From NCBI RefSeq assembly GCF_900094625.1, contig NZ_FMAJ01000014.1, positions 62,001-126,000 of the forward strand: DNA of 64,000 bases, read 5' to 3'. The notes under the pieces were generated by a model. It worked only from the letters and a program-made list of their open reading frames with translations. It did not search any database and was not told the DNA's origin. The translations under genes and the position numbers were made by a program. The DNA comes from Rhizobium aethiopicum. GTDB lineage: Bacteria; Pseudomonadota; Alphaproteobacteria; Rhizobiales; Rhizobiaceae. Below, in pieces: positions 30,536 through 38,637 of this stretch (the stretch's first letter is position 1; every line of letters starts with the position of its first letter).

Positions 30536-31588
30536 ATGAAGAGCTCATTTATTTCAAGTTCGGCCATTCAGAATGCGATGCGGCTGACGATCCGCCAGGC
30601 GCAGAACCAGATGACGAAGGCGACGATGGAAGCAACGACGGGAGTCTATGCCGATATCGGTGTCTCGCTCGGGGGCAATGCCGCCAGAAGCGTGGATTTC
30701 ACCCGCGAGACCGACAGGATAGCTTCGATCAAAGCAAGCAATTCGCTTGTCAGCGCACGCATGGAATCCTCACAGCTCGGCCTTTCCAAGATGAAGGACG
30801 TCGGCGACGGCCTGGTTTCGAAGCTGACGGCGCTGCAGGGCAGCCGCGATCCCGGCAGCATCACCGTCGCCATCCAGTCGGCGACCAGCGCACTCTCGAC
30901 GATGATGGACACGGCCAACACCATGGTGAACGGGGAATACCTGTTCTCCGGCATCAACACCGATGTGCAGCCGCTGACCGACAAGACGACGGCGACGAGC
31001 GCCGCCATCGTTACCGCACTGAACACCTATGCAGCCGCTCTCGTCCCGCCGAAGGCGGTCAGCGCTCTCACCGGCGCCGAGATGGAGACCTTCATCACGA
31101 CGCAGGTCGAGCCGATGTTCAATCAGGCAAATTGGACCAACGCGGCGACCGGCTGGTCGCAGGCATCGAGCCAGAACATGACGAGCCGCATCAGCAACTC
31201 GGAAGTGATTGAATCCTCGACCAACGCCAACTCCGAAGGCATGCGTTACTTCGCGCTCGCCTCTGTCATGACCACCGCGCTGCTCGGCCAGAACCTCAGC
31301 ACCGATGCAATGACGACGGTGTCCAAGCAGGCCATCAGCTACACGGCCAAGGCGACAAGCGGCCTCGTAACGCAGGCAAGTCAGCTCGGCCTATCGCAGG
31401 AACGCGTCAAGAAGTCCAACGATGCTCTCGACGCCCAGTCCAACATCATCAAGAACAAGCTGGTCGATCTTCAGGGCGTCGACCCGTACGAGGCCTCGAC
31501 CCTCGTCAAGACTTTGGAAACGCAGCTTGAAACCGCTTACACGATCGTCTCGAAGATCCAGCAGCTGAGTCTTGTGAACTACCTTTGA
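30536..31588 (+). CDS. flgL: Hook-filament junction protein FlgL (HAP3)
   Basis: FlgL is the second junction protein, structurally flagellin-like. The 350-residue product has a flagellin-like N-terminus (SSAIQNAMRLTIRQAQNQMTKATMEA) and a C-terminal helix pair (VDLQGVDPYEASTLVKTLETQLETAYTIVSKIQQLSLVNYL), the typical HAP3 end. It lies 3 bases after flgK. A 36-base gap with an AAGAAGG ribosome site follows before flaF. Confidence 0.93.
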   Translation: MKSSFISSSAIQNAMRLTIRQAQNQMTKATMEATTGVYADIGVSLGGNAARSVDFTRETDRIASIKASNSLVSARMESSQLGLSKMKDVGDGLVSKLTALQGSRDPGSITVAIQSATSALSTMMDTANTMVNGEYLFSGINTDVQPLTDKTTATSAAIVTALNTYAAALVPPKAVSALTGAEMETFITTQVEPMFNQANWTNAATGWSQASSQNMTSRISNSEVIESSTNANSEGMRYFALASVMTTALLGQNLSTDAMTTVSKQAISYTAKATSGLVTQASQLGLSQERVKKSNDALDAQSNIIKNKLVDLQGVDPYEASTLVKTLETQLETAYTIVSKIQQLSLVNYL

Positions 31589-31624
31589 TGAGCAAAGGCG
31601 CGCAATATAAAGAAGGATGCATGA

Positions 31625-31972
31625 ATGTATCAGTTCTCATATGCCGAAGTCATGCAGGACTCGGTAGCCGACGCGAAAGAGCGGGAATGGCAGGTTCTCG
31701 ACCGGTCCATAGAACTGCTGGCGTTGGCGCGCGACAAGGAAAAATACGGCCGGGAAGCCATTGAAGCCCTGTTTTATACGCGCCGGGTGTGGATCAGCTT
31801 TGTTGAGGATCTGAAACACCCGGACAACCAGCTGGATATCCAGCTCAGGGCCAACCTCATCTCGATCGCGATCTGGATATTGAAGGAATGCGACAGGATC
31901 AGAAAACGTCTGTCGAATAACTACCAGGGCATCATCGACGTTACCACCATCATCAGGGATGGACTTAAATGA
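31625..31972 (+). CDS. flaF: Flagellin synthesis regulator FlaF
   Basis: FlaF is a small alphaproteobacterial cytoplasmic protein that in Caulobacter acts with FlbT in post-transcriptional control and export of flagellin. The 115-residue product is all-helical with no membrane segment and has the family pattern YAEVMQDSVADAKEREWQVLDRSIELL and ALFYTRRVWISFVEDL. Its stop overlaps the flbT start by 4 bases, consistent with joint action. AAGAAGG precedes the ATG by about 8 bases. Confidence 0.94.
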   Translation: MYQFSYAEVMQDSVADAKEREWQVLDRSIELLALARDKEKYGREAIEALFYTRRVWISFVEDLKHPDNQLDIQLRANLISIAIWILKECDRIRKRLSNNYQGIIDVTTIIRDGLK

Positions 31973-32418
31973 AAAGTACACTTCGCATTTCTCTGAAAGC
32001 CGGAGAGAGAATCTTCATCAACGGCGCCGTCCTGCGCGTCGACCGCAAGGTCGCGCTGGAATTCCTGAATGATGTGACGTTCCTCCTTGAGAACCACGTC
32101 CTCCAGCCGGAAGGCGCGACGACGCCGCTGCGCCAGCTCTATTTCATCGCGCAGATGATCCTCATTAACCCCGAGGGCAAGGAGCACTCGACGGCGATGT
32201 TCCGCAAGTCGATCACCATGCTGCTCACCTGCTTCAAGAATGAAGAGATCCTCGCCGAACTGAAGCGGATCGACGCGCTTGTATCGACCGGCCGCGCCTT
32301 CGACGCATTGAAGGCGATCCGCGGTCTCTACGCGATCGAAGACAATATCCTCAACAACCACGAACTGCCCCCGACGATGGTCGAGCAGATTCGCAGGGAG
32401 ATTGCACCATGGCGGTAG
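31969..32418 (+). CDS. flbT: Flagellin mRNA repressor FlbT
   Basis: FlbT binds flagellin mRNA leaders and promotes decay or blocks translation when the hook is incomplete (Caulobacter, Brucella). The 149-residue product begins MKSTLRISLKAGERIFINGAVLRVDRK and contains FLLENHVLQPEGATTPLRQLYF, both diagnostic. It overlaps flaF by 4 bases and flgD by 10 bases. The shared leaders of flaA, flaB and flaC in this window are obvious candidate targets; that link is inferred. Confidence 0.95.
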   Translation: MKSTLRISLKAGERIFINGAVLRVDRKVALEFLNDVTFLLENHVLQPEGATTPLRQLYFIAQMILINPEGKEHSTAMFRKSITMLLTCFKNEEILAELKRIDALVSTGRAFDALKAIRGLYAIEDNILNNHELPPTMVEQIRREIAPWR

Positions 32419-32834
32419 ATGCCACATCGAGCGTGACGAGTTCGACCTCGAGCTCATCGAGTTCGGCCCAGAAGAAGGCGACGCTCAATTACGACAATTT
32501 CCTTCAGCTGCTCATCGCTCAGATGAAGAACCAGGATCCGACCGATCCTATGGATGCCAGCGAGCAGATGTCGCAGCTGGCAAGCTTCTCGCAGGTCGAG
32601 CAGACGATCCAGACCAACACCAAGCTGGATACGCTTCTGGCAAGCTCGAGCCTGACGCAGGCCAGCAGCTACGTCGGCAAATATATGGAAAGCGCCGACG
32701 GCACCGTCAAAGGCGTCATCGAATCCGTCAAGGTTTATTCCGACGGCATCATTGCGACGACCGAGGATGGCGGTAAGATACTCGTGCAGGCGGGAATCAC
32801 TGTCGCCGACGAGGCTCCGAGCAGCAGCTCCTGA
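32409..32834 (+). CDS. flgD: Hook scaffolding protein FlgD (short form)
   Basis: FlgD caps the growing hook. The product is only 141 residues, against ~230 in enterics. The N-terminal region with NYDNFLQLLIAQMKNQDPTDPMDASEQMSQLASFSQVEQ is the core FlgD signature, then QASSYVGKYMES and a short beta segment. The Ig-like and tudor C-terminal domains are mostly missing, which is normal in rhizobia rather than a truncation. It overlaps flbT by 10 bases. The ATG choice is fixed by the conserved Ser-rich start. Confidence 0.93.
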   Translation: MAVDATSSVTSSTSSSSSSAQKKATLNYDNFLQLLIAQMKNQDPTDPMDASEQMSQLASFSQVEQTIQTNTKLDTLLASSSLTQASSYVGKYMESADGTVKGVIESVKVYSDGIIATTEDGGKILVQAGITVADEAPSSSS

Positions 32835-32875
32835 TGGCGAAGGGGCGCCGACGCGCCCGACCGTACCGATCAATC

Positions 32876-32899
32876 GCAGCCCGGCGACGGCGGGGCTGC
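32876..32899 (+). repeat. Hairpin between flgD and fliQ
   Basis: GCAGCCC (32876-32882) and GGGCTGC (32893-32899) form a 7-bp stem with a 10-base loop. It lies in the 92-base gap between flgD and fliQ with only a short TTC after it. It may reduce read-through between the hook genes and the export genes. Confidence 0.35.
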
Positions 32900-32926
32900 T
32901 TCAAGGCGATATGAGGTTGCCTTCAG

Positions 32927-33193
32927 ATGAATGAAGCTGATGCATTGGATCTGTTCCAGGCGGCGATCTGGACCGTGCTGATTGCCTCCGGTCCGGCCGT
33001 CTTCGCCGCGATGGTGGTGGGCCTCGTCATTGCCTTGATCCAGGCGCTGACCCAGGTGCAGGAGGCAACGCTGACCTTCGTGCCGAAGATCGTCACGGTG
33101 CTGGTGGTGGTCGGCGTCACCGCCCCCTTCGTCGGCTCGCAGATCTCGATTTTCACCAATCTGGTCTTTTCGCGCATCCAGTCCGGCTTCTAG
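32927..33193 (+). CDS. fliQ: Flagellar export gate protein FliQ
   Basis: FliQ is a small two-helix component of the export gate. The 88-residue product has two hydrophobic helices (residues 15-38 and 50-75) flanking ALIQALTQVQEATLTFVPK, the conserved FliQ core. It begins ALDLFQAAIWTVLIASGP. Spacing to flhA is 170 bases, and a candidate promoter box lies in that gap. FliP is encoded far upstream and FliR 2.2 kb downstream. Confidence 0.95.
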   Translation: MNEADALDLFQAAIWTVLIASGPAVFAAMVVGLVIALIQALTQVQEATLTFVPKIVTVLVVVGVTAPFVGSQISIFTNLVFSRIQSGF

Positions 33194-33278
33194 CGTAATT
33201 CCAACAAAGTGCGCAGGGCTTTTGCCAAGCGCAGAGGGCTTGTGTCGGGGATTTCCGTCGACAACCGCTCTGAGCCAC

Positions 33279-33306
33279 CTTCGCGCAAGCTTCGCCATTT
33301 AACTCT
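33279..33306 (+). promoter_or_regulatory. Candidate flagellar promoter box upstream of flhA
   Basis: CTTCGCGCAAG (33279-33289), 9 bases, then TTAACTCT. The box is identical in all 11 bases to those before flgF and the fliH-like gene. It is 75 bases from the flhA ATG and suggests a separate flhA-fliR promoter. The rest of the 170-base fliQ-flhA gap shows nothing else. Confidence 0.5.
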
Positions 33307-33363
33307 CGATCCGAACTGGGCGGACCGCATGTCCGCCTCCTCTCATGAAGAGACGGATTCGTA

Positions 33364-35451
33364 ATGGCGCAACCACCTGCACTCCCCCTTCCGAAAGTCG
33401 CCCCGAGCCTGCGCGATGTCGGTTTTGCCCTCGGCATCATCGTCATCATCTGCATTCTCTTCCTGCCGATCCCGCCGTTCCTGATCGATATGGGGCTGGC
33501 CTTCTCGATCGCCTTCTCGGTGCTGATCCTGATGGTCGCGCTGTGGATCCAGAAGCCGCTCGATTTCTCGTCCTTCCCGACCATTCTGCTGATCGCGACG
33601 ATGACCCGGCTGGCGCTCAACATCGCCACCACCCGCGTCATCCTGTCTCACGGCAACGAGGGCCACGATGCGGCCGGCGGCGTCATCGCCGGTTTCGCGA
33701 GTCTTGTCATGTCCGGCGACTTCGTCATCGGTCTGATCGTCTTCCTGATCCTCATCACCATCAACTTCATCGTCATCACCAAGGGCGCCACGCGCATCGC
33801 CGAAGTCGGCGCGCGTTTCACTCTCGATGCCATCCCCGGCAAGCAGATGTCGATCGACGCCGACCTCTCGGCCGGCATCATCGACGAAAAGGAAGCTCAG
33901 CGCCGGCGCAAGGAGCTCGAAGAGGAGAGCTCCTTCTTCGGGGCGATGGACGGTGCGTCGAAATTCGTGCGCGGTGACGCCGTTGCCGGCCTCATCATCA
34001 CCGCCATCAACGTCTTCGGCGGCATCATCATCGGCTATTTCCGCCACGGCATGCCGATCGGCGAGGCGGCCGACGTGTTCGTCAAGCTCTCGGTCGGCGA
34101 CGGCCTCGTCTCGCAAATGCCGGCCCTGATCGTTTCGCTCGCAGCCGGCCTTCTCGTCTCCCGCGGTGGCACCACCGGCTCCACCGACCAGGCTGTTGTC
34201 AATCAGTTGAGCGGTTATCCCCGCGCGCTTTCCGTCTCGGCCGTGTTGATGTTGGTCCTGGCCCTGATGCCGGGTCTGCCGTTCGTCCCCTTCGTGATCC
34301 TCGGCAGCCTTCTCGCTTTCGGCGCCTGGTTCATTCCGCGCCAGGTCGAGGCTGAAAACAAGCTTCGCCGCGAGCAGGAGGAAAAGAAGGTCGTCCAGAG
34401 CAAGGAGCTGGAAAAGGACTCGGTCAAATCGGTGCTCCGCACCTCCGAAATCGAGCTCGCACTCGGCAAGATGGTCTCGACGCGCCTGCTTGGCGCTCAT
34501 CAGGAGCTGGCGTTCCGCGTCGGCAAGATGCGCAAGAAGTTCGCCACGCAATACGGTTTCGTCGTGCCTGAGATCAAGGTCACGGACGACATCGCCATCG
34601 CCGAGAAGTCCTATCAGATCCGCATCCACGGCACGACGGTCGCCTCCAACCTGCTGCGTGTCGGCGAAGTCCTCGTCGTCACCGGCGCCGGCCGCAAGCC
34701 CAGCATTCCCGGCGATGAAATCCGCGAACCCGCTTTCGGCATGCCGGCCGTCTCGATCCTCGAAAACTTCGCTGACGATCTGAAACGCGAAGGTTTTCAG
34801 CCGATCGACAACGTCTCCGTCGTGCTCACGCATATGAGCGAGGTTATTCGCAATAACCTGCCGCAGCTTCTGTCCTACAAGGACGTCAAGGTTTTAATCG
34901 ATCGGCTCGATCCTGAATACAAGAAGCTCGCCGATGAGATCTGCTCGTCGCACATGTCCTATTCGGGCCTGCAGGCGGTGCTCAAGCTCCTGCTTGCCGA
35001 GCGCGTTTCGATCCGCAACCTGCACCTCATTCTCGAAGCGGTGGCCGAGCTTGCCCCGCATGTCAGGAAGACCGAGCAGATCGTCGAGCACGTCCGCATC
35101 CGCATGGCTCAGCAGCTCTGCGGCGATCTCGCCGATAATGGCGTCCTGCGTGTGCTCAGGCTCGGCAGCAAGTGGGATCTCGCCTTCCACCAGGCGCTGA
35201 AGCGCGATGCCAAGGGCGAGGTCATCGAATTCGACATCGATCCGCGCAGCCTGGAGGAGTTCAGCGAGCAGGCGAGCAAAGTTATCCGTGAGTTCATGGA
35301 CCGCGGCCTGCCATTCGCCCTTGTCACATCGCCGGAAACACGCTCCTATGTGCGCATGATCATCGAACGGCTGTTCGCCACGCTCCCGGTCCTGTCGCAT
35401 GTCGAATTGGCCAAGGGCATCGAGATAAAGATTTTGGGCTCGATTTCATGA
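33364..35451 (+). CDS. flhA: Flagellar export apparatus protein FlhA
   Basis: FlhA is the large export-gate protein with a cytoplasmic docking ring. The 695-residue product has about eight transmembrane helices in residues 15-320. The FHIPEP-family segments include SFPTILLIATMTRLALNIATTR and FTLDAIPGKQMSIDADLSAG. The C-terminal half is a soluble docking domain (FGMPAVSILENFADDL, LSYKDVKVLIDRL, EQIVEHVRIRMAQQLCGDLA). It overlaps the fliR start by 4 bases. Length and motifs are entirely normal. Confidence 0.97.
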   Translation: MAQPPALPLPKVAPSLRDVGFALGIIVIICILFLPIPPFLIDMGLAFSIAFSVLILMVALWIQKPLDFSSFPTILLIATMTRLALNIATTRVILSHGNEGHDAAGGVIAGFASLVMSGDFVIGLIVFLILITINFIVITKGATRIAEVGARFTLDAIPGKQMSIDADLSAGIIDEKEAQRRRKELEEESSFFGAMDGASKFVRGDAVAGLIITAINVFGGIIIGYFRHGMPIGEAADVFVKLSVGDGLVSQMPALIVSLAAGLLVSRGGTTGSTDQAVVNQLSGYPRALSVSAVLMLVLALMPGLPFVPFVILGSLLAFGAWFIPRQVEAENKLRREQEEKKVVQSKELEKDSVKSVLRTSEIELALGKMVSTRLLGAHQELAFRVGKMRKKFATQYGFVVPEIKVTDDIAIAEKSYQIRIHGTTVASNLLRVGEVLVVTGAGRKPSIPGDEIREPAFGMPAVSILENFADDLKREGFQPIDNVSVVLTHMSEVIRNNLPQLLSYKDVKVLIDRLDPEYKKLADEICSSHMSYSGLQAVLKLLLAERVSIRNLHLILEAVAELAPHVRKTEQIVEHVRIRMAQQLCGDLADNGVLRVLRLGSKWDLAFHQALKRDAKGEVIEFDIDPRSLEEFSEQASKVIREFMDRGLPFALVTSPETRSYVRMIIERLFATLPVLSHVELAKGIEIKILGSIS

Positions 35452-36200
35452 TAGCAGACCCGCAAGGGACGGTCCTCGCGCTGTTTCTGGTTTTCTGCCG
35501 GATCGGCGGCTGTGTGCTGGCTCTTCCAGGTTTTTCCTCGGCGCGCGTGCCCGAGCAGCTGCGCCTCTTCATTGCCGTCGCCCTGTCGATCGCCGTCATG
35601 CCGCTGCTCTGGGACACCGTTTACCCGGCCGTTCACACGGGAGCGGGGACCTATATCGGCCTGATTTTCAGCGAATCACTGGTCGGCGTGATGTACGGCA
35701 TGCTGGCCAGGATCTATACGCTCGGCATGCAGTTCGCCGCCTCGATCATCGCGATGATGGTCGGCTATACCCAGCCGGGTTCCGTCGATGTCATCGAAGA
35801 CACTCCGGAGACCAGCCTTTCGGCCTTCATCACTTTTGCCGGCATCATGATTCTCTTCATCATGGATTTCCATCACATCGTCTTCCGCGCGCTGATCGAT
35901 TCCTACACGACCATGCCTTTCGGCGGCCTGGTGCAGATGCGCGCGACGTTGATCTCTTTCACCGACACGCTGGAGCAGACGACCTACATCATGTTGCGGC
36001 TGTCGAGCCCATTCCTGATCTACGGCCTGATCTTCAATGTCTCGATCGGCTTCATCAACAAGCTGGCGCCGCAGATCCCGGTCTACTTCATTTCCACGCC
36101 CTATCTGCTGCTCGGCGGGCTCTTTCTGATTTATTTCTCGATTGCGGCGCTGGTCAGCCAGTTCGGCCAATCCTTCGCTTCGATCTATATCGGGCGATGA
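35448..36200 (+). CDS. fliR: Flagellar export gate protein FliR
   Basis: FliR completes the FliPQR gate. The 250-residue product has six hydrophobic segments, the LALPGFSSARVPEQLRLFIAVALSIA start region, and the conserved YTQPGSVDVIEDT loop and LRLSSPFLIYGLIFNVSIGFINKLAPQIPVYF segment. It overlaps flhA by 4 bases and is 7 bases before the FliJ-like gene. Confidence 0.96.
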   Translation: MIADPQGTVLALFLVFCRIGGCVLALPGFSSARVPEQLRLFIAVALSIAVMPLLWDTVYPAVHTGAGTYIGLIFSESLVGVMYGMLARIYTLGMQFAASIIAMMVGYTQPGSVDVIEDTPETSLSAFITFAGIMILFIMDFHHIVFRALIDSYTTMPFGGLVQMRATLISFTDTLEQTTYIMLRLSSPFLIYGLIFNVSIGFINKLAPQIPVYFISTPYLLLGGLFLIYFSIAALVSQFGQSFASIYIGR

Positions 36201-36207
36201 GGCTGTC

Positions 36208-36621
36208 ATGATCGAGAAGAACCGTTCCCAGAAGCTCAAGCGTCTCCTGTCGGTGCAACGGCACATCGAGAGGATGGCGGAGAACGACCTGGCCGAAACC
36301 AGCCGTCAACGCATCGAGGTCAATGCGGCGATGGATGACGTCATCGTCGCGCTAGGATCGATGGACCCTGTCCACCACGCTTTCTCGCAAAACTATGCCG
36401 ATCGATTCGGCAGGCTCACCATTAAGGATCAGCAGCTGACCGGCATGCAGCAGATCCACGAGATGCGGCTGACGCGCGAGCGCGCCAAGGCCGACCGGCT
36501 GGAAGAGGGCATGAAAGATGCCCTCGATGCGGAGCGCCGCGAGGCCGACGACAATGCCGTTTATGATGTGATCGATCAGCAATTCGCAACACCAGCCTCC
36601 AGCAAGCTTCGAAAACCATAA
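36208..36621 (+). CDS. FliJ-like coiled-coil protein
   Basis: From the ATG at 36208 the product is 137 residues, highly charged and predicted almost wholly coiled coil (KNRSQKLKRLLSVQRHIERMAENDLAE, QIHEMRLTRERAKADRLEEGM). Size, charge and placement directly after fliR suggest FliJ, the stalk-like export chaperone that works with FliI and FliH. FliJ sequences are poorly conserved, so this is an inference from architecture. It is 7 bases after fliR and 31 before the flgJ-like gene. Confidence 0.75.
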   Translation: MIEKNRSQKLKRLLSVQRHIERMAENDLAETSRQRIEVNAAMDDVIVALGSMDPVHHAFSQNYADRFGRLTIKDQQLTGMQQIHEMRLTRERAKADRLEEGMKDALDAERREADDNAVYDVIDQQFATPASSKLRKP

Positions 36622-36652
36622 TCGTTACGATCTTAATTCAGAGGATTGTAAC

Positions 36653-37216
36653 GTGGCTATTTCGCCCCCCAGTGATCTGGTCCTGGACGTGGTCAAAGCT
36701 GCCGACCCCATGGAGGTTCAGGCGGCCCAGGAAAAACTGAAGGCAAATCGCGCGGCCTTTGCCGCAACGAGCCTCGCCGAGAACGGCAAGGGCTTTTCCA
36801 ATACGGTCGACGTTCTCGATCATATTGGCCAGAAGAGCGGCCTTGCCAACATCCAAAACCGCGCCAAGACCGAGGAAGTTCCGGAAAGCTACCGGAAGTT
36901 CGAGGCCATGGTGCTGCAGAACTTCGTCAAGTCGATGCTGCCGAGCGAAAGTGAAGACGTCTACGGCAAGGGCGCGACCGGCGATATCTGGAAAGGCATG
37001 ATGGCCGAACAGCTCGGCAACACCATGGCCAAGGGCGACGGCATCGGCATCGCCAAGCAGATGTACAGCGAACTTCTGCGCCGTCAGGAAGGCAAGATCG
37101 TTAATGCCGCGACCGATAATGACGACCGCAACACCGCGCTCAGCATGATCGACGACTTCCAGCGCAGGACTTTCGGCACACCGACTGCCGAATCCAAGCC
37201 AGATAGAACAGGGTGA
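36653..37216 (+). CDS. flgJ: Rod-binding protein, FlgJ N-terminal domain only
   Basis: Enteric FlgJ has a rod-cap domain fused to a muramidase. This 187-residue product (GTG start at 36653) carries only the rod-binding domain: YRKFEAMVLQNFVKSMLPSES and the KGMMAEQLGNTMAKGDGIGIAKQMYSELL stretch are typical. No glucosaminidase domain follows. The SLT enzyme at 26063 probably supplies peptidoglycan cutting. After it is a 119-base gap with a rhizobial-type palindrome. The first ~60 residues are less conserved. Confidence 0.85.
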   Translation: MAISPPSDLVLDVVKAADPMEVQAAQEKLKANRAAFAATSLAENGKGFSNTVDVLDHIGQKSGLANIQNRAKTEEVPESYRKFEAMVLQNFVKSMLPSESEDVYGKGATGDIWKGMMAEQLGNTMAKGDGIGIAKQMYSELLRRQEGKIVNAATDNDDRNTALSMIDDFQRRTFGTPTAESKPDRTG

Positions 37217-37335
37217 TTTCCGGCCCGTTGGCCTAAAATCTGGATCCTGTTCCCAATGAGATAATCAGAGCGGATGTCGACCGAAAACCGCACTTTTCGG
37301 CATCATGCTCAAAGCGACGCATAACCGAGGGTACA
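37217..37335. repeat. Rhizobial intergenic mosaic-like element after flgJ
   Basis: The gap contains CTAAAATC, then CCGAAAA-N6-TTTTCGG (37281-37300), then CATCATGCTC. The same pieces (CTAAAATC, CATCATGCTC) recur between aglA and aglK. Such blocks are typical of Rhizobium-specific intergenic mosaic elements (RIME-like). Assignment to a RIME class is from memory of the pattern, not a search. Confidence 0.5.
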
Positions 37336-37701
37336 ATGGAAATAGTTTCGAACGAATACAGAATTAAATCCGTTCTCGGACGCCTCGAGATGATCATCGA
37401 CAATGAGAACACCCGGATCGGCAATGATCCGCAGTTCGATCTCAAGGTCTCCAACGCGCACAAGAGCCGCTGCCTCTATGAGCTGTCGATGCTGTTCCGC
37501 GATACCGATCCGGCCGAGCTTGCCGCTGCCCATCTCGATCAGCTGCACGGCCTGAAAAAGAAGCTGGTTCTCAACGCCCGGCGTGTCGAGGCGCATCTCG
37601 AAGCGGTTCGTGCCGTGGCCGACCTCCTGAAGAATGCGGTTCAGGACGCCGACGCCGACGGCACCTATTCCCAGGAACAATTCGCCGCGCGTGGAAACTG
37701 A
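37336..37701 (+). CDS. FlgN-like flagellar protein (probable export chaperone)
   Basis: This 121-residue soluble, helical protein (MEIVSNEYRIKSVLGRLEMIIDNENTRIG...) resembles the FlgN type in size and arrangement: a long N-terminal helix, a conserved middle with KSRCLYELSMLFRDTD, and a C-terminal coiled coil with VEAHLEAVRAVADLLKNAV. FlgN chaperones FlgK and FlgL. It lies in the cluster after flgJ and overlaps the next gene by one base (TGATG). Similarity is at the level of architecture; the chaperone role is inferred. Confidence 0.75.
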   Translation: MEIVSNEYRIKSVLGRLEMIIDNENTRIGNDPQFDLKVSNAHKSRCLYELSMLFRDTDPAELAAAHLDQLHGLKKKLVLNARRVEAHLEAVRAVADLLKNAVQDADADGTYSQEQFAARGN

Positions 37702-38240
37702 TGGTCAAGCTCGTCCTCACCGGTATCTGGGTTTGCGCCATCACCTTGGCCTCGGTCTATTTTTCGGTGTACCTGGCGACGGCGCCGGCACCCGCTGTAA
37801 CGGATTCCAAGCAGAGCGCGCTCGAACTGGTGAAGGGTGAAATGATCACTGTGCCCGTTATCTCAGACGGCGCAGTTACTGGTTATTTCATCAGCCGCAT
37901 CTCATTCATGATGAACAAGGACATGATGAAGGGCGTTACCTTGCCGCTGGCCGAGATGACGACCGACCAACTTTTCAGCCTGCTCGTCGGCAACAAGATG
38001 GTCGATCTAGCCCACATCAAATCCTTCGATCCGAAAGCCTTCCGCGAGGAGATCAAGAAGGGCATGAACGAGCGCCTCGGCGGCGAGTATGTCGCCGACG
38101 TGATGCTGGAGCAGCTCGACTATCTCTCCAAGCAAGAGATCAAGCAAAATTCGTCCGGTGAGCCGAAGAAGCTCGGCGCACCGGTCAAGATCGTCGAAGG
38201 CGCGTCTGTCGAGGGAGCGCCGGCCCCGGCCGTCCATTGA
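37701..38240 (+). CDS. Uncharacterised membrane-anchored protein at the end of the flagellar cluster
   Basis: The 179-residue product has one N-terminal transmembrane helix or uncleaved signal (LVLTGIWVCAITLASVYFSVYLA). A periplasmic domain follows, with beta-strand-like ELVKGEMITVPVISDGAVTGYFISRISFMMN and helical LAHIKSFDPKAFREEIKKGM, and a Pro/Ala tail. Topology is like FliL but I see no FliL signature. The one-base overlap with the FlgN-like gene indicates co-transcription, so a flagellar role is likely. It is the last gene before a strong terminator. Not recognised as a named family. Confidence 0.75.
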   Translation: MVKLVLTGIWVCAITLASVYFSVYLATAPAPAVTDSKQSALELVKGEMITVPVISDGAVTGYFISRISFMMNKDMMKGVTLPLAEMTTDQLFSLLVGNKMVDLAHIKSFDPKAFREEIKKGMNERLGGEYVADVMLEQLDYLSKQEIKQNSSGEPKKLGAPVKIVEGASVEGAPAPAVH

Positions 38241-38274
38241 CATAACGAATCACGGAGCGTGCCGTGCGCAACTG

Positions 38275-38360
38275 TCTGCAGCGGTTTTTGCGATCACGAC
38301 ATGCCCAAAAACAAAGGGCTAAAGCGCGAGGAGCGAATCTGAAAGATCGCGACGCGCTTT
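38275..38360. repeat. Rhizobial intergenic repeat-like block
   Basis: The stretch TGTCTGCAGCGG...ACAAAGGGCTAAAGCGCG ends with AAAGCGCG (38321-38328) and CGCGCTTT (38353-38360) as perfect arms. This sequence type is common between genes in Rhizobium genomes (from memory). It and the next terminator fill part of the 397-base gap 38241-38637. The remainder, up to the AGGAGG ribosome site, holds an AT-rich GGTTAATAAACC at 38409-38420, a possible promoter region. Confidence 0.5.
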
Positions 38361-38368
38361 GGATGCAC

Positions 38369-38395
38369 AAACGGCGCCTTCGGGCGCCGTTTTCG
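38369..38395 (+). terminator. Terminator at the end of the flagellar cluster
   Basis: AAACGGCGCC (38369-38378) and GGCGCCGTTT (38383-38392) with a TTCG tetraloop and flanking A/T runs. A perfect 10-bp stem able to act in both directions, 128 bases after the last flagellar-cluster gene. Confidence 0.85.
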
Positions 38396-38637
38396 TTGGG
38401 CCGCATTTGGTTAATAAACCACTTATGCGAGCATCAAAATTCAAGGAATTTTCCTAAGGGTTGTTTGAAACCGTCCTGCTATATCAGCTGTCACAGCTTG
38501 GCATGCGCCGTTTCCGCGTTCGGAGCGACGCCGTTCCATGCCTGACGCGACCGGCCCTTTTCGAGGCCCCCGATTGCGGATATCGGCTTGTTTTCCGGGA
38601 TGTCGGGCGCATGACGCAACCTCGGCAGGAGGTAGGA

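Noticed and set aside
32409..32834. flgD as a truncated pseudogene
   Set aside because: The frame is intact, overlaps flbT normally, keeps the core domain, and short FlgD is usual in rhizobia.
33343..34833. Minus-strand open frame of about 496 codons opposite flhA
   Set aside because: Asp/Glu/Arg-rich shadow of flhA with no domain; flhA itself is unambiguous.
36653..37216. flgJ as a broken gene lacking its muramidase half
   Set aside because: No remnant of a muramidase follows; single-domain FlgJ is common in alphaproteobacteria and a separate SLT enzyme is present.
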